The position numbers and the translations under genes are program-made. A stretch of 64,000 nucleotides of DNA from a virus, in the IMG/VR virus record IMGVR_UViG_3300010354_000069, positions 1 through 64,000 of that record; one strand, written 5' to 3'. This document shows, in pieces, positions 7,554 to 14,654 of this stretch; position 1 is the stretch's first letter, and each line of letters opens with the position of its first letter. The notes below the pieces were generated by a model. The model was not told where the DNA came from, made no database searches, and saw only the letters and a list, made by a program, of their open reading frames with translations.

Positions 7554-8163
7554 CTTGGTTCTCTTGTGATGTAGCAGGAACCACGTTTGCCGAAATGATT
7601 ATCTTGCCCTGCGGGCCGGTGTCGGACTTTAGGGGAATCACTGTTTTGTGCAGTCCGGTAACCCCAGTAGGTACGACAATAAACTGCAGCTTGTACTGAG
7701 ACCCCGGTGTAGAAAAGCAGTCCAACACCGTGGTGGGAATACTGGTAAACATCGTACCCATGCCTGGTGGCGGCAAGCCGACTACTCGAGCAGCGCCAAT
7801 TACTGTTACTCCTTTGGTTGCCGCAAGTGCAATATCAGCAACGGCTGGCAGGAATATCAGACCCAAACCCGGAGGTGGTGGAAAAGGTAGGTAAGGTAAA
7901 CCGGTTTCCATGGGGATGGGCATCATCAAACCACTTTTCATGGTTGTACCCAGCACCAGCATGGTGATGCTGGCCCAGCCCGGATTGGTCGTGGTTATAC
8001 CGCCAAGATCCAAAGCCAGATTCATTATTGGTGGCATTCCTGCCTGCATGATACTGACGCTCTGGCTTACGGGTTTTGGAATGATAACCGTGCCCAAATG
8101 CAGGGTACCGACATTGTCGCTGCCTGGTACCATAGGACTGAGTTTAAGTATGCCGTTCGGCAT
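7546..8163 (-). CDS. Putative structural protein, Gly/Pro/Met-rich (205 aa)
   Basis: This 205-residue protein is unusually rich in Gly, Pro, Met and aliphatic residues. It has a polyproline patch (PFPPPPGLGL) near the middle and a beta-rich C-terminus. No clear signal peptide is present; the hydrophobic stretches are broken by prolines and are unlikely to be membrane helices. The gene overlaps the downstream 364-residue gene by eight bases. Context puts it in the same structural operon as the PAAR-like protein. I do not recognise a domain. Confidence 0.55.
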   Translation of the reverse strand: MPNGILKLSPMVPGSDNVGTLHLGTVIIPKPVSQSVSIMQAGMPPIMNLALDLGGITTTNPGWASITMLVLGTTMKSGLMMPIPMETGLPYLPFPPPPGLGLIFLPAVADIALAATKGVTVIGAARVVGLPPPGMGTMFTSIPTTVLDCFSTPGSQYKLQFIVVPTGVTGLHKTVIPLKSDTGPQGKIIISANVVPATSQENQDG

Positions 8164-8452
8164 GAACGTGTCTTTCTACTGATGACATGCGATCAAAGTT
8201 ATCAGAACAGTTCATGAGAATGTGCTCACGTGTCCGTTGGTTGAGGTTGCGTGCAGCATAGACGTCAACATTGCCGTCGGCGCGATACCGCACGTAAGTG
8301 CCAGTTTGTCTGTGCGTGACAGTAACCGTACCGTCGCTATCAACTTGGTAGAACATGTACTTCAAAGAGCGTACAAAATTGACGAAGTTCTGTACCAGCA
8401 GAAACCATTCCGGAACTGCGCTGCGGACTAAAGGTTTTGCGTTATCCAGCAT
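8144..8452 (-). CDS. Hypothetical protein, first gene of leftward structural operon
   Basis: The frame runs to 8144 and overlaps the next gene by 20 bases. Two starts are possible: TTG 8485, giving an N-terminal CAEC pair, or ATG 8452 (102 aa). Neither has a Shine-Dalgarno site. A promoter-like sequence spans 8459-8485 and would place the transcript start close to ATG 8452, so I chose that start, possibly leaderless. The sequence includes a strand-turn-strand DSDGTVTVTHRQTGTYVRY and a C-terminal His-rich tail. Function unknown; a virion role is inferred from the operon. Confidence 0.5.
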   Translation of the reverse strand: MLDNAKPLVRSAVPEWFLLVQNFVNFVRSLKYMFYQVDSDGTVTVTHRQTGTYVRYRADGNVDVYAARNLNQRTREHILMNCSDNFDRMSSVERHVHAERHT

Positions 8453-8458
8453 AAAGCG

Positions 8459-8485
8459 AGTATAGCACTCTGCACAGATTTTCAA
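8459..8485 (-). promoter_or_regulatory. Candidate sigma70-type promoter for the leftward structural operon
   Basis: On the minus strand TTGAAA (8485-8480) and TATACT (8464-8459), with an extended TGC just before the -10 box, are separated by 15 bases. The boxes match consensus well but the spacer is shorter than the usual 17. Its position just upstream of the first gene of the leftward block supports a function. This is inference from the sequence only. Confidence 0.35.
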
Positions 8486-8535
8486 ATACTACATACGCAC
8501 ACTGATAAAAGCGCCGCGCCAAGAAAGGTTGGTTT

Positions 8536-8721
8536 TTGTCCGTGAGTGAGCAGCCTGAAAAGCAGCAGTTTGAAGATCGTGCCCTGAAGTGCCGTGACTG
8601 CAAAGTTGAGTTCAAGTTTGGAGTAAAGGATCAGGAGTTTTACCAGAAAATGGGGTTCAAGGAGCCAAAGCGTTGCCGCCCCTGCCGTGAAGCTCTGAAA
8701 GCTGTACGCGAAGGCAAGTAA
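8536..8721 (+). CDS. Zinc-ribbon protein (zf-trcl type)
   Basis: This 61-residue protein matches the small zinc-ribbon family with the signature CxxC ... DQEFYxxxGF ... P-x-RCxxCR: here CRDC, DQEFYQKMGFKEPKRC and CREA. Four cysteines (CRDC and CRPC pairs) should bind one zinc. Function in phages is unknown; it may bind nucleic acid or protein. Start TTG 8536 has AAAGG seven bases upstream; GTG 8542 is an alternative. It opens the long rightward gene series, divergent from the structural block. Confidence 0.75.
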   Translation: MSVSEQPEKQQFEDRALKCRDCKVEFKFGVKDQEFYQKMGFKEPKRCRPCREALKAVREGK

Positions 8722-8739
8722 CCAATCGAGTAGTCCCCC

Positions 8740-8768
8740 GAGCCGGTGCCCCACAAGGGTGCCGGCTC
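8740..8768 (+). other. Intergenic hairpin without U-tract
   Basis: A 12-bp stem (8740-8751 with 8757-8768, two G-U pairs, loop CACAA) lies between the zinc-ribbon gene and the VWA gene. It is very stable but is followed by AAAGCG rather than T residues. A processing or mRNA-stability element is therefore more likely than an intrinsic terminator. Confidence 0.55.
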
Positions 8769-8785
8769 AAAGCGTTTGGTAGGAT

Positions 8786-10048
8786 ATGACTGTGAAAGCA
8801 GTAGAACTAAAAAACCAAGCTGTCCTTACACTGCTTCGCCGGCAACCCTTCATGTTTCACCTGATCACTCAGCTACGCTATGAAGAGACTGACAGTGTAC
8901 CTACGGCTGCCGTCGTGTTTGACGGCCTGAATAACGAGAGCTGGTTGAAGGTAAACCCAGACTTTGTAGAAAAGTTGTCTGCTCTCGAGCTTGAGGGCTT
9001 GCTGGCCCATGAACTCTTGCACGTGATGCACGAGCACACCCACTCACCGCACGTCCGTGAATGGGCTTGGAACATTGCAACTGATCTTGCAGTAAACACG
9101 GTTTTGCTCAAGCAGGGTTACGTGTTGCCGAGCGGTGGGCTTACCCCGCAAGGTGTTGCAGACAAACTCGCAGAGGATTCGGGACACCCGGTGGAAACCC
9201 CGCCCGAGCTGATGTCGGCTTACTGGTACTATCGCTGGCTTCAAGAGAATGCCAAGACCAACGAAGATAGCAAGGATAGTTGCGGTGGCGGCAAGTCAGA
9301 AACAGACGATACGCGGGACAACCAAGAGCAGGGTAACAATCAGTCTGGATCTTCACTGCAAGACCAAGCTGACCCACACGGTCACTGGTCTGACAGTGAA
9401 GGACAGCAGTCGCCCGAAGCTCGGGAACTTACCAAGCGCATGGTTGCCCAGCATGTGCAAAAGGCTAGCGAGAGCACTGCAGGTCGTCTTCCCGGTTATC
9501 TGGATTCTTTGGTCAATGAACTTTTGCGGGTGTTGGAAGAACCGTCCATGCGGTGGAACCAAGCCCTCAAGAAGTTCGTGGGTTTTAGAGCTGGCGTAAG
9601 TCTGAAGGCTAGCTGTGCCCGTACAAACAAGTACGGACAGATTCCCAAGATCCTGTTCAAGCCGTCTACCAAGTTCATGGTGTTCATTGATGTATCGGGT
9701 TCAGTTGACGACCAGCTGGCAGCAAAGTTCTTCAGTGAACTGGAAGGCTTGGCAAAGCAAGGCAATGAATTTGACTTGGCACAGTTTTCGATAGATGTCG
9801 TACCAATGGGAAGGTTTACCAAAAAACCTTATTACTCTCGCTTCATGAAAGGCGGCACTGACTTCAGTGCGCCATTCAAATTCATGCTGAAGAACAGGTT
9901 GTATAACAAGTACGACGGTGTAATAGTACTTACGGACGGAGAAGCTCCATGGCCAATGCCGGACGAACTTCTGCTACCATCCCTGTGGGTACTGAGCGCA
10001 GAACAGACTACCCCTGCACACATCAACACTATCGTCATCAAGGACTGA
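8786..10048 (+). CDS. VWA-domain protein with N-terminal metallopeptidase-like motif
   Basis: This 420-residue, two-part protein has an N-terminal domain with an HELLHVMHEH motif (HExxH at residues 75-79), as in the DUF2201-type metallopeptidase-like family. A polar, acidic Gln/Ser-rich linker follows (~160-215). The C-terminal von Willebrand A-like domain has the MIDAS pieces DVSGS (~304), GGTDFS and LTDGE. Families of this type pair with MoxR AAA ATPases, and such a gene follows at 10265. Together they may form a chaperone that remodels a target protein. ATG 8786 has AGGA only one base away; GTG 8792 has better spacing and may be the true start. Confidence 0.8.
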   Translation: MTVKAVELKNQAVLTLLRRQPFMFHLITQLRYEETDSVPTAAVVFDGLNNESWLKVNPDFVEKLSALELEGLLAHELLHVMHEHTHSPHVREWAWNIATDLAVNTVLLKQGYVLPSGGLTPQGVADKLAEDSGHPVETPPELMSAYWYYRWLQENAKTNEDSKDSCGGGKSETDDTRDNQEQGNNQSGSSLQDQADPHGHWSDSEGQQSPEARELTKRMVAQHVQKASESTAGRLPGYLDSLVNELLRVLEEPSMRWNQALKKFVGFRAGVSLKASCARTNKYGQIPKILFKPSTKFMVFIDVSGSVDDQLAAKFFSELEGLAKQGNEFDLAQFSIDVVPMGRFTKKPYYSRFMKGGTDFSAPFKFMLKNRLYNKYDGVIVLTDGEAPWPMPDELLLPSLWVLSAEQTTPAHINTIVIKD

Positions 10049-10059
10049 CAAATAACACC

Positions 10060-10323
10060 ATGCGGCGCTACACATTTGAATACGAAGTAACCACCGGTAT
10101 CGATGACAGTTTTTTGTCTGGCGGTACGGTAATTGTAGAAGCAACAAACCAAAACAACGCCGAGGTTCTTGGTCGCCGCAGAGTCCAAGAAACGGACAGG
10201 TATTGCGACTCGAGCATGGACCCTGTAATCACACTTACTCTGGAATCGGTAGAGGAAACGATAGATGTCTCAGCAGAGCCCGGCTCGAGTCTGCAAGCAA
10301 GCCAAGGAGTTGTATCCTACTGA
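10060..10323 (+). CDS. Hypothetical protein between VWA and MoxR genes
   Basis: This 87-residue protein starts at ATG 10060, 11 bases after the VWA stop, and overlaps the MoxR-type gene by 59 bases. It begins MRRYTFEYEV and continues with beta strands and an acidic C-terminal region. It resembles small phage proteins with a ferredoxin-like strand-helix pattern, but I recognise no family. Its position inside the VWA/AAA pair suggests it may be a partner or substrate adaptor. The long overlap leaves its last 20 residues constrained by the next gene. Confidence 0.55.
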   Translation: MRRYTFEYEVTTGIDDSFLSGGTVIVEATNQNNAEVLGRRRVQETDRYCDSSMDPVITLTLESVEETIDVSAEPGSSLQASQGVVSY

Positions 10324-11434
10324 TACGCTCCTAAGGACGCTGCTTTACAGCAGAGCCTGCACCATAAAGAACCTGGATAATCCGGCAATCAACCCGGCCA
10401 GTATTGTAGTCAATGTCCAAGGTCACGCCGGCGTCGGCAAGACTGCCATGATTCAGCAGTTAGCGCGAGACCTCAGAATTGGTTACGAAATTCTAAATGT
10501 CGGCGGCGTCACTGACGTCGCCGAAATCTTTGGTATCAGCCACGTGAACCAGCTCACCGGGCGAACCGAAGCTACTCCGCCAGCTTGGTGGCCTCTGGAC
10601 GAGCACAGCGAAGGTATCATCAACATCGATGACCTGACTCGTGCGCTTCCCCACGTCATTCAAGCGCTGCAGCAGTTCATCAACACGAGAAAGTTTCACA
10701 ATCTGGTGCTGCCCAAGGGTTGGACCATTGCGGTCACCACCAACCCGGACGACGGCGACTACAACGTGACGTCGGTGGACAACGCCTACGAGACGCGACT
10801 GGTCACCCTCGTCTACAACAGACCAGAAGAAGTGTTTCTCGAGCAACTCGAGAAGCAGGGCGTAGACGACATGGTCGCCAACTTCTGGCAGGTGCACCGT
10901 GAGCAACTCCGCATGCCCAGGTTGGAGCAAAAAGCACCGAAGGCCAACGACCGTACGCGCATGATCTTCAACCACCTGTACCCGTATTTGGCTAACGACC
11001 AAGATGCGCTGATTGCTACGGGTTCTGCGCTATTTGGCTACGAGTGGACTCAGGTGTTTCTGAGCTTTCAGAAGAACGATGACCAGCCGTTGAACCCCGA
11101 CGAGATTCTGGAAATCTATGTCAATGACAGCAGCCTGAAGCAAACCACCGAAAGGTACTTTGCTCAGGGCCGAAACGATTTGCTCAAGGTAAGTACTGAA
11201 AGATTGGTCCACCGCATGCGACAGGTCGTTGCTCTTACCAGTAACAACTGGAAGAATATCTCTGCATTTCTGACAGATTTGCCACAGGATCTAGGATTTC
11301 ATATGTATATGTCTTTGGTTCAGACAGGACAGCCGTCAGCTGATTTGTTCAGAGCCAAGCTTATGGAATTCCCCGAACTTGCCACAAACTTTGTCAAACT
11401 TGCTGAAAGTATTCCAAAGGTAAGAAAGGAATAG
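10265..11434 (+). CDS. MoxR-type AAA+ ATPase
   Basis: This 389-residue AAA+ protein has Walker A GHAGVGKT (residues 53-60), a Walker B-like IINIDDL, and a sensor 1-type VTTNPDDGDYNV segment, then an Asp/Ala helical lid. This order is typical of MoxR/RavA ATPases that work with VWA proteins such as the one at 8786. The start is clear: GAGGAAACGATAG precedes ATG 10265. Likely role: ATP-driven remodelling or metal loading of a partner, perhaps a host protein or the phage replisome. That is inferred from the pair, not shown. Confidence 0.8.
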   Translation: MSQQSPARVCKQAKELYPTDTLLRTLLYSRACTIKNLDNPAINPASIVVNVQGHAGVGKTAMIQQLARDLRIGYEILNVGGVTDVAEIFGISHVNQLTGRTEATPPAWWPLDEHSEGIINIDDLTRALPHVIQALQQFINTRKFHNLVLPKGWTIAVTTNPDDGDYNVTSVDNAYETRLVTLVYNRPEEVFLEQLEKQGVDDMVANFWQVHREQLRMPRLEQKAPKANDRTRMIFNHLYPYLANDQDALIATGSALFGYEWTQVFLSFQKNDDQPLNPDEILEIYVNDSSLKQTTERYFAQGRNDLLKVSTERLVHRMRQVVALTSNNWKNISAFLTDLPQDLGFHMYMSLVQTGQPSADLFRAKLMEFPELATNFVKLAESIPKVRKE

Positions 11435-11444
11435 GAGACCAGTC

Positions 11445-11666
11445 GTGTCTGAGTGGAACCGTAATCGTTATGAGATGCAGCCTCATAATTTCAACGAAAA
11501 GTTCGGACCAAAGACCGCCGGCCACCCTACAGTAGGGCATCCCTGTGCCAAGTGCCGAGTACCGCTGGAATCCGGTGACTACACTACGCTGAACCCGGTG
11601 GACAACTACTCTGTAGAAGTCCACTGGGACTGCATCAACCCGAAGATGAAAAAGAAGAAGCAATGA
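11445..11666 (+). CDS. Small zinc-binding-like protein (73 aa)
   Basis: GTG 11445 follows GGAGACC. The protein has an HPCAKC pair and a later HWDC pair, forming a likely four-ligand zinc site (Cys, Cys, His, Cys), and a strongly basic KMKKKKQ tail. The gene overlaps the next small gene by ATGA. Family not recognised; nucleic-acid binding is plausible given the basic tail. It follows the MoxR-type ATPase by ten bases and is probably in the same transcript. Confidence 0.6.
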   Translation: MSEWNRNRYEMQPHNFNEKFGPKTAGHPTVGHPCAKCRVPLESGDYTTLNPVDNYSVEVHWDCINPKMKKKKQ

Positions 11667-11839
11667 CTCTGTTCGAAGACCTTTGTGAGCAACCAGATCC
11701 AATAGGTGTTTTGGCACGGGCTTGCAGTACCCTTGAAGAGCTTTATGAGCACTTGGACATACTGCTTATCAACGAGCCCAATCATCCACACTACATCGAA
11801 CTGCTTATGCTCAAGACTGACATCGAGCGGACCTTGTAG
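11663..11839 (+). CDS. Small hypothetical protein (58 aa)
   Basis: The ATG at 11663 overlaps the preceding stop (ATGA). The frame encodes 58 residues, acidic and helical, beginning MTLFEDLCEQPDPIGVLARA and ending DIERTL before TAG at 11839. Start/stop overlap and even amino-acid use support translation. It is the last gene before the 520-base non-coding structured region. No family recognised. Confidence 0.5.
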   Translation: MTLFEDLCEQPDPIGVLARACSTLEELYEHLDILLINEPNHPHYIELLMLKTDIERTL

Positions 11840-11863
11840 CGTCCTCGCGCGCACGCGCGCGGT

Positions 11864-12071
11864 CCAGCTATTGGTGAACTTCCCCCTAACTACTGCGTCC
11901 CCTCTCCCTCCTCTCCCCCAAAGCGGCGTTTCATAGGCAAGTAGCCATGCAGCGGCCAACCTTGGCGCACTTTACGTGCACGGAACAAGGGTAGAGGGGA
12001 CGCAGAGCCGGTGCGGCCGCACCGGGGAGGAGTTGGATTTCCAGCTATTGGAGCCACTTCCACTACTGCGT
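11864..12071 (+). repeat. Imperfect direct repeat pair
   Basis: CCAGCTATTGG occurs at 11864-11874 and 12041-12051. Each copy is followed, 25 and 21 bases later by start-to-start spacing, by ACTACTGCGT (11889-11898 and 12062-12071). Both copies then run into a CGTCCCC-type segment. This looks like a duplicated module flanking the palindrome at 12008-12025, as seen in iteron-like or duplicated regulatory regions. Confidence 0.6.
12008..12025. repeat. 18-base perfect palindrome
   Basis: CCGGTGCGGCCGCACCGG is a perfect inverted repeat with no spacer. It could be a dimeric protein binding site or a DNA cruciform. It is centred between the two direct-repeat copies. Confidence 0.7.
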
Positions 12072-12150
12072 TCTCTGCGTCCCCACGCCTTAACGCAGCA
12101 GCATGCATGACAATAGCATGCTCATTGCTCCTGTCAAGTCAAAAAAAAAA

Positions 12151-12259
12151 GAAGCCGGAAGCTCAACCAATGTGGGGACACAGAGCTGGTAGTTATTAGA
12201 CCACCAGAGCGGGGAGCTTCCGACTTCTCTTGTTGGAACCTTGTGAGGGCGTCCAACAA
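12151..12259 (+). ncRNA. Candidate structured RNA (three-way junction plus hairpin)
   Basis: As RNA, a 14-base stem (12151-12164 with 12214-12227, 13 of 14 paired) closes a junction. Inside it are a TGTG-GGGA-CACA hairpin with a GNRA-type tetraloop (12171-12182) and a CTGGT/ACCAG hairpin (12186-12190, 12203-12207). A second strong hairpin follows at once (12230-12237 with 12252-12259, extended by CCT/AGG). It is not a tRNA: there is no T-loop motif and the geometry is wrong. It could be a small RNA, a leader regulating the DNA polymerase operon, or part of an origin. There is no covariation evidence, so this remains a prediction. Confidence 0.35.
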
Positions 12260-12363
12260 CTAAATCCTACACAGTAGCCTAGAGTCTGTCAACGCGTCTC
12301 GGTCGGTCATGGTTGCAGGTGGTTGGGAATGTTGCCGCCGTTGCTTGAAAAGGAGTCCAGCTA

Positions 12364-12681
12364 GTGGGTGGTGAAGAGTTGGGTGAGGCGGTTGGCAAAG
12401 TGCTGGACCAACTGGCTTCCGTTCTGGCAGACTATCTGCATGTTGAAAGCAAGCTTCAGGTGCACGCCCTCACGTGGACACCGGAAGCAACGTCAATTTA
12501 CATTGACGATCCTCAGTTGGCCGGACACATCACACGTCGAGTCACTACCGAACTTGGTGACATTCAGGTAGTTGTGGACCACGCAACCCGCGGCCCCGTA
12601 TCAGTGGAACTTATCCAATGCCCAATATCGAATACACGCTCGTCAGCGATAACGACATTGAAGACGTTGTCCAGTACCTGA
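12364..12681 (+). CDS. Hypothetical protein upstream of DNA polymerase
   Basis: GTG 12364 follows AAAAGGAG at good spacing. The 105-residue product has an N-terminal amphipathic helical half (EELGEAVGKVLDQLASVLAD) and a mixed beta half (SIYIDDPQLAGHITRRVTTE). The last 21 residues overlap the polymerase gene in another frame. No family recognised. Its strong ribosome binding site and overlap suggest it drives coupled translation of the polymerase, whose own ribosome binding site is weak. Confidence 0.6.
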   Translation: MGGEELGEAVGKVLDQLASVLADYLHVESKLQVHALTWTPEATSIYIDDPQLAGHITRRVTTELGDIQVVVDHATRGPVSVELIQCPISNTRSSAITTLKTLSST

Positions 12682-14642
12682 GCGGGGAATCGCTGCTGGC
12701 GCTGGATACGGAAACGTACAGAACGACCAAACCCTATCCCAGAGCCTACGACCTGAAGACGGAAAACCGCTTGTGGATTTCCGATCCTTTCATCAACAAC
12801 ATTCGGCTGGTACAGATTCGGTCACGTGACAGCGAAAGCTTCATCTTTGACCTGATGGAGCTTTCTGGCGCAAGCACTGAACGGCTTCAGTGGTTGCTGG
12901 GGCAAAAGCACATTACTTGGTTGGGGCACAACCTCAAATTCGATTGGCGCATGATTGCCGTCAACCTGGAAGTCGAACTTGAGAAGGTTTGGGACACCAT
13001 GCTGGCAGCGATCACCATCGGCTACGCAATTGGCGACGGTGCCATGTGGTCAAGAGGTGTTGGCCTCAAAGATGTCTGTCGCGACTTTCTTGACGTCAAA
13101 CTGGACAAGACGGAGCAGAACAGTAACTGGGGCGCCAAGGAACTGACAGCAAATCAGTACCAGTACGCAGCAAACGACTTGCTTTACCTGTTCAAGCTCT
13201 ATGACGTACTGATCAAGGCAATCGAAGAAGAGTATGACATGCTTGGTGGAGTGCAGTTGGAAATGGAGCTGCTTCCGGCAGTAGCAGCAATGGAAATTGC
13301 CGGAATCGATTTTGATCTTGATCTGTACTACCGAGTGCAGAAAGCTGCCAAAGCTTATATTCCCAAGCTGGAAGAAGAGCTTTGCAAGTTTATCGGATGG
13401 CCCATGATTGCAGTACCGCCTCTTGAGCGGATAAAGACTGGGCGTAACTGGAAACCAAACCCAAAAAGCTTTGACGGTGAAGCAAAGAGTCCTCTGGATT
13501 CAAACCCTTTCATGCTCAAAGCGTTTCGGGATAAAGGTGTGGAAGTCGAGAACTTGCAGGGAAAGCACTTGGAAGAGTTGTCGGACAAGTACCCAATCCT
13601 GAAAAAGTTCAGTGACTACAAGGATCTTACCAAGCAGCTTGGGATAGCCTACGATGCTTGGGTACACCCACTTACGGGCCGTATTCATCCCGAATTCAAC
13701 CAGTCAGGCGCCGCCACCGGTCGTTTCAGCTGCAATAACCCCAACTTGCAGCAGGTTCCAAAAACGGAAATCACGGACCCTCAGACGGGTGACAAACTCT
13801 GCTACCGCTACTGCTTCATTGCTCCTGATGGCCAAGAACTGGCTTCAGCCGACTACTCGGGACAAGAGCTACGCGTCATGGCAGTACTGTCCGGCGATCC
13901 CAACCTGATTCACATCCACAAGAACGAACCCGACTACGTCGAGGATCCAACGGGCAAGCTGGATGAATATGGCAAACCGGCCATGGTGAAGAACATGGGT
14001 GCAGATGTCCACGCAATGAGTTGCGAGCTGGTGTATGGTTCAGCAGGTATTACCAGATGGAATGCAAAGACTACGCCCTACCCGGGACTATCGGGCAAGA
14101 CGTACAGAGACGTCATCAAGACCGTTGTCTACGGGCTGGCCTACGGCAAGACTGCACCTGGTCTGTCAAAAGACATGGGTATCAGCATCGATGAAGCGGA
14201 AAACATCATCGAGTCCTTTTTCAGACCCTACCGTGTCCTTCACCAGTGGTTGGAAAAGGTCGGCAAAGCTGCCGACGATACGAGATTAAGCCGATACGGT
14301 ATACCAGAAGCTGGTATTACTCGTTGGCGAATGGTAAACTCGGACAGGCACGAAGACAAAGGTGCTTTGAATCGAGCCGGCAAGAACACCCCCATTCAAG
14401 GATGCAGCGCACTCATGATGAAGAAAGCTTTGTGCAGCCTGAGAACGGTTGTACGAGAAGCTGGTGGAACAGTATGCGCTACGATTCACGACGAAGTTCT
14501 CGTCAGATATCCTATCGAACTACGGGACCAAGTGATGGCAGCAATCGACAAGGGCATGACCGAAGGATCCAACGTATTCCTCCGAAATGTTGTCAACGAT
14601 AAGTACGGTGTCGGCTGCGCCAAACACTGGTCAAAGGATTAA
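12618..14642 (+). CDS. polA: DNA polymerase, family A, with 3'-5' exonuclease domain
   Basis: Replicative DNA polymerase of the Pol I/T7 type. The exonuclease domain has DTE (LALDTETY, ~residue 36), GHNLKFD and the YxxxD motif (YAANDLLYL). The polymerase domain has GAATGRFSCNNPNLQQVP, motif A DYSGQELR, motif B with Arg497, Lys501 and Tyr505, and motif C HDEV. There is no 5'-3' exonuclease domain; at 674 residues it is of T7 size. Tyr505 sits where E. coli Pol I has Phe762 and T7 has Tyr526, a position that controls dideoxynucleotide discrimination. The beta clamp gene follows 12 bases later. ATG 12618 lies inside the previous gene. Confidence 0.95.
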   Translation: MPNIEYTLVSDNDIEDVVQYLSGESLLALDTETYRTTKPYPRAYDLKTENRLWISDPFINNIRLVQIRSRDSESFIFDLMELSGASTERLQWLLGQKHITWLGHNLKFDWRMIAVNLEVELEKVWDTMLAAITIGYAIGDGAMWSRGVGLKDVCRDFLDVKLDKTEQNSNWGAKELTANQYQYAANDLLYLFKLYDVLIKAIEEEYDMLGGVQLEMELLPAVAAMEIAGIDFDLDLYYRVQKAAKAYIPKLEEELCKFIGWPMIAVPPLERIKTGRNWKPNPKSFDGEAKSPLDSNPFMLKAFRDKGVEVENLQGKHLEELSDKYPILKKFSDYKDLTKQLGIAYDAWVHPLTGRIHPEFNQSGAATGRFSCNNPNLQQVPKTEITDPQTGDKLCYRYCFIAPDGQELASADYSGQELRVMAVLSGDPNLIHIHKNEPDYVEDPTGKLDEYGKPAMVKNMGADVHAMSCELVYGSAGITRWNAKTTPYPGLSGKTYRDVIKTVVYGLAYGKTAPGLSKDMGISIDEAENIIESFFRPYRVLHQWLEKVGKAADDTRLSRYGIPEAGITRWRMVNSDRHEDKGALNRAGKNTPIQGCSALMMKKALCSLRTVVREAGGTVCATIHDEVLVRYPIELRDQVMAAIDKGMTEGSNVFLRNVVNDKYGVGCAKHWSKD

Positions 14643-14654
14643 GGAACAAAACCG

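Larger units (their letters stand above)
11840..12363. other. Non-coding region with many inverted and direct repeats (origin or regulatory RNA candidate)
   Basis: This is the only gene-free stretch over 300 bases. No frame is convincing. It holds GC-rich alternating CGCG near 11846-11861 and a 13-bp inverted pair CTGCGTCCCCTCT / AGAGGGGACGCAG (11893-11905, 11993-12005). It also holds an 18-base perfect palindrome (12008-12025), a two-block direct repeat (11864 and 12041), a hairpin at 12100-12122, a run of ten A (12141-12150) and two further stems to 12259. It sits between the MoxR cluster and the DNA polymerase, a plausible replication origin or leader-RNA locus. The ribosome binding site AAAAGGAG of the next gene is at 12348-12355. 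Confidence 0.6.

Noticed and set aside
6882-7574. A 230-residue rightward open frame opposite the 364-residue structural gene
   Set aside because: It is antisense to a beta-rich protein with good neighbour overlaps. The translation is Arg/Cys/His rich and irregular, with no ribosome binding site.
12011-12199. Open frames of 60-76 residues in the 11840-12363 gap
   Set aside because: They cross the palindrome and the A-tract, lack ribosome binding sites and have simple-sequence translations. The region is better explained as non-coding.
12151-12227. tRNA gene in the structured region
   Set aside because: No T-loop GTTC-type motif, no CCA-compatible acceptor geometry and a 14-base closing stem, which is too long for tRNA.
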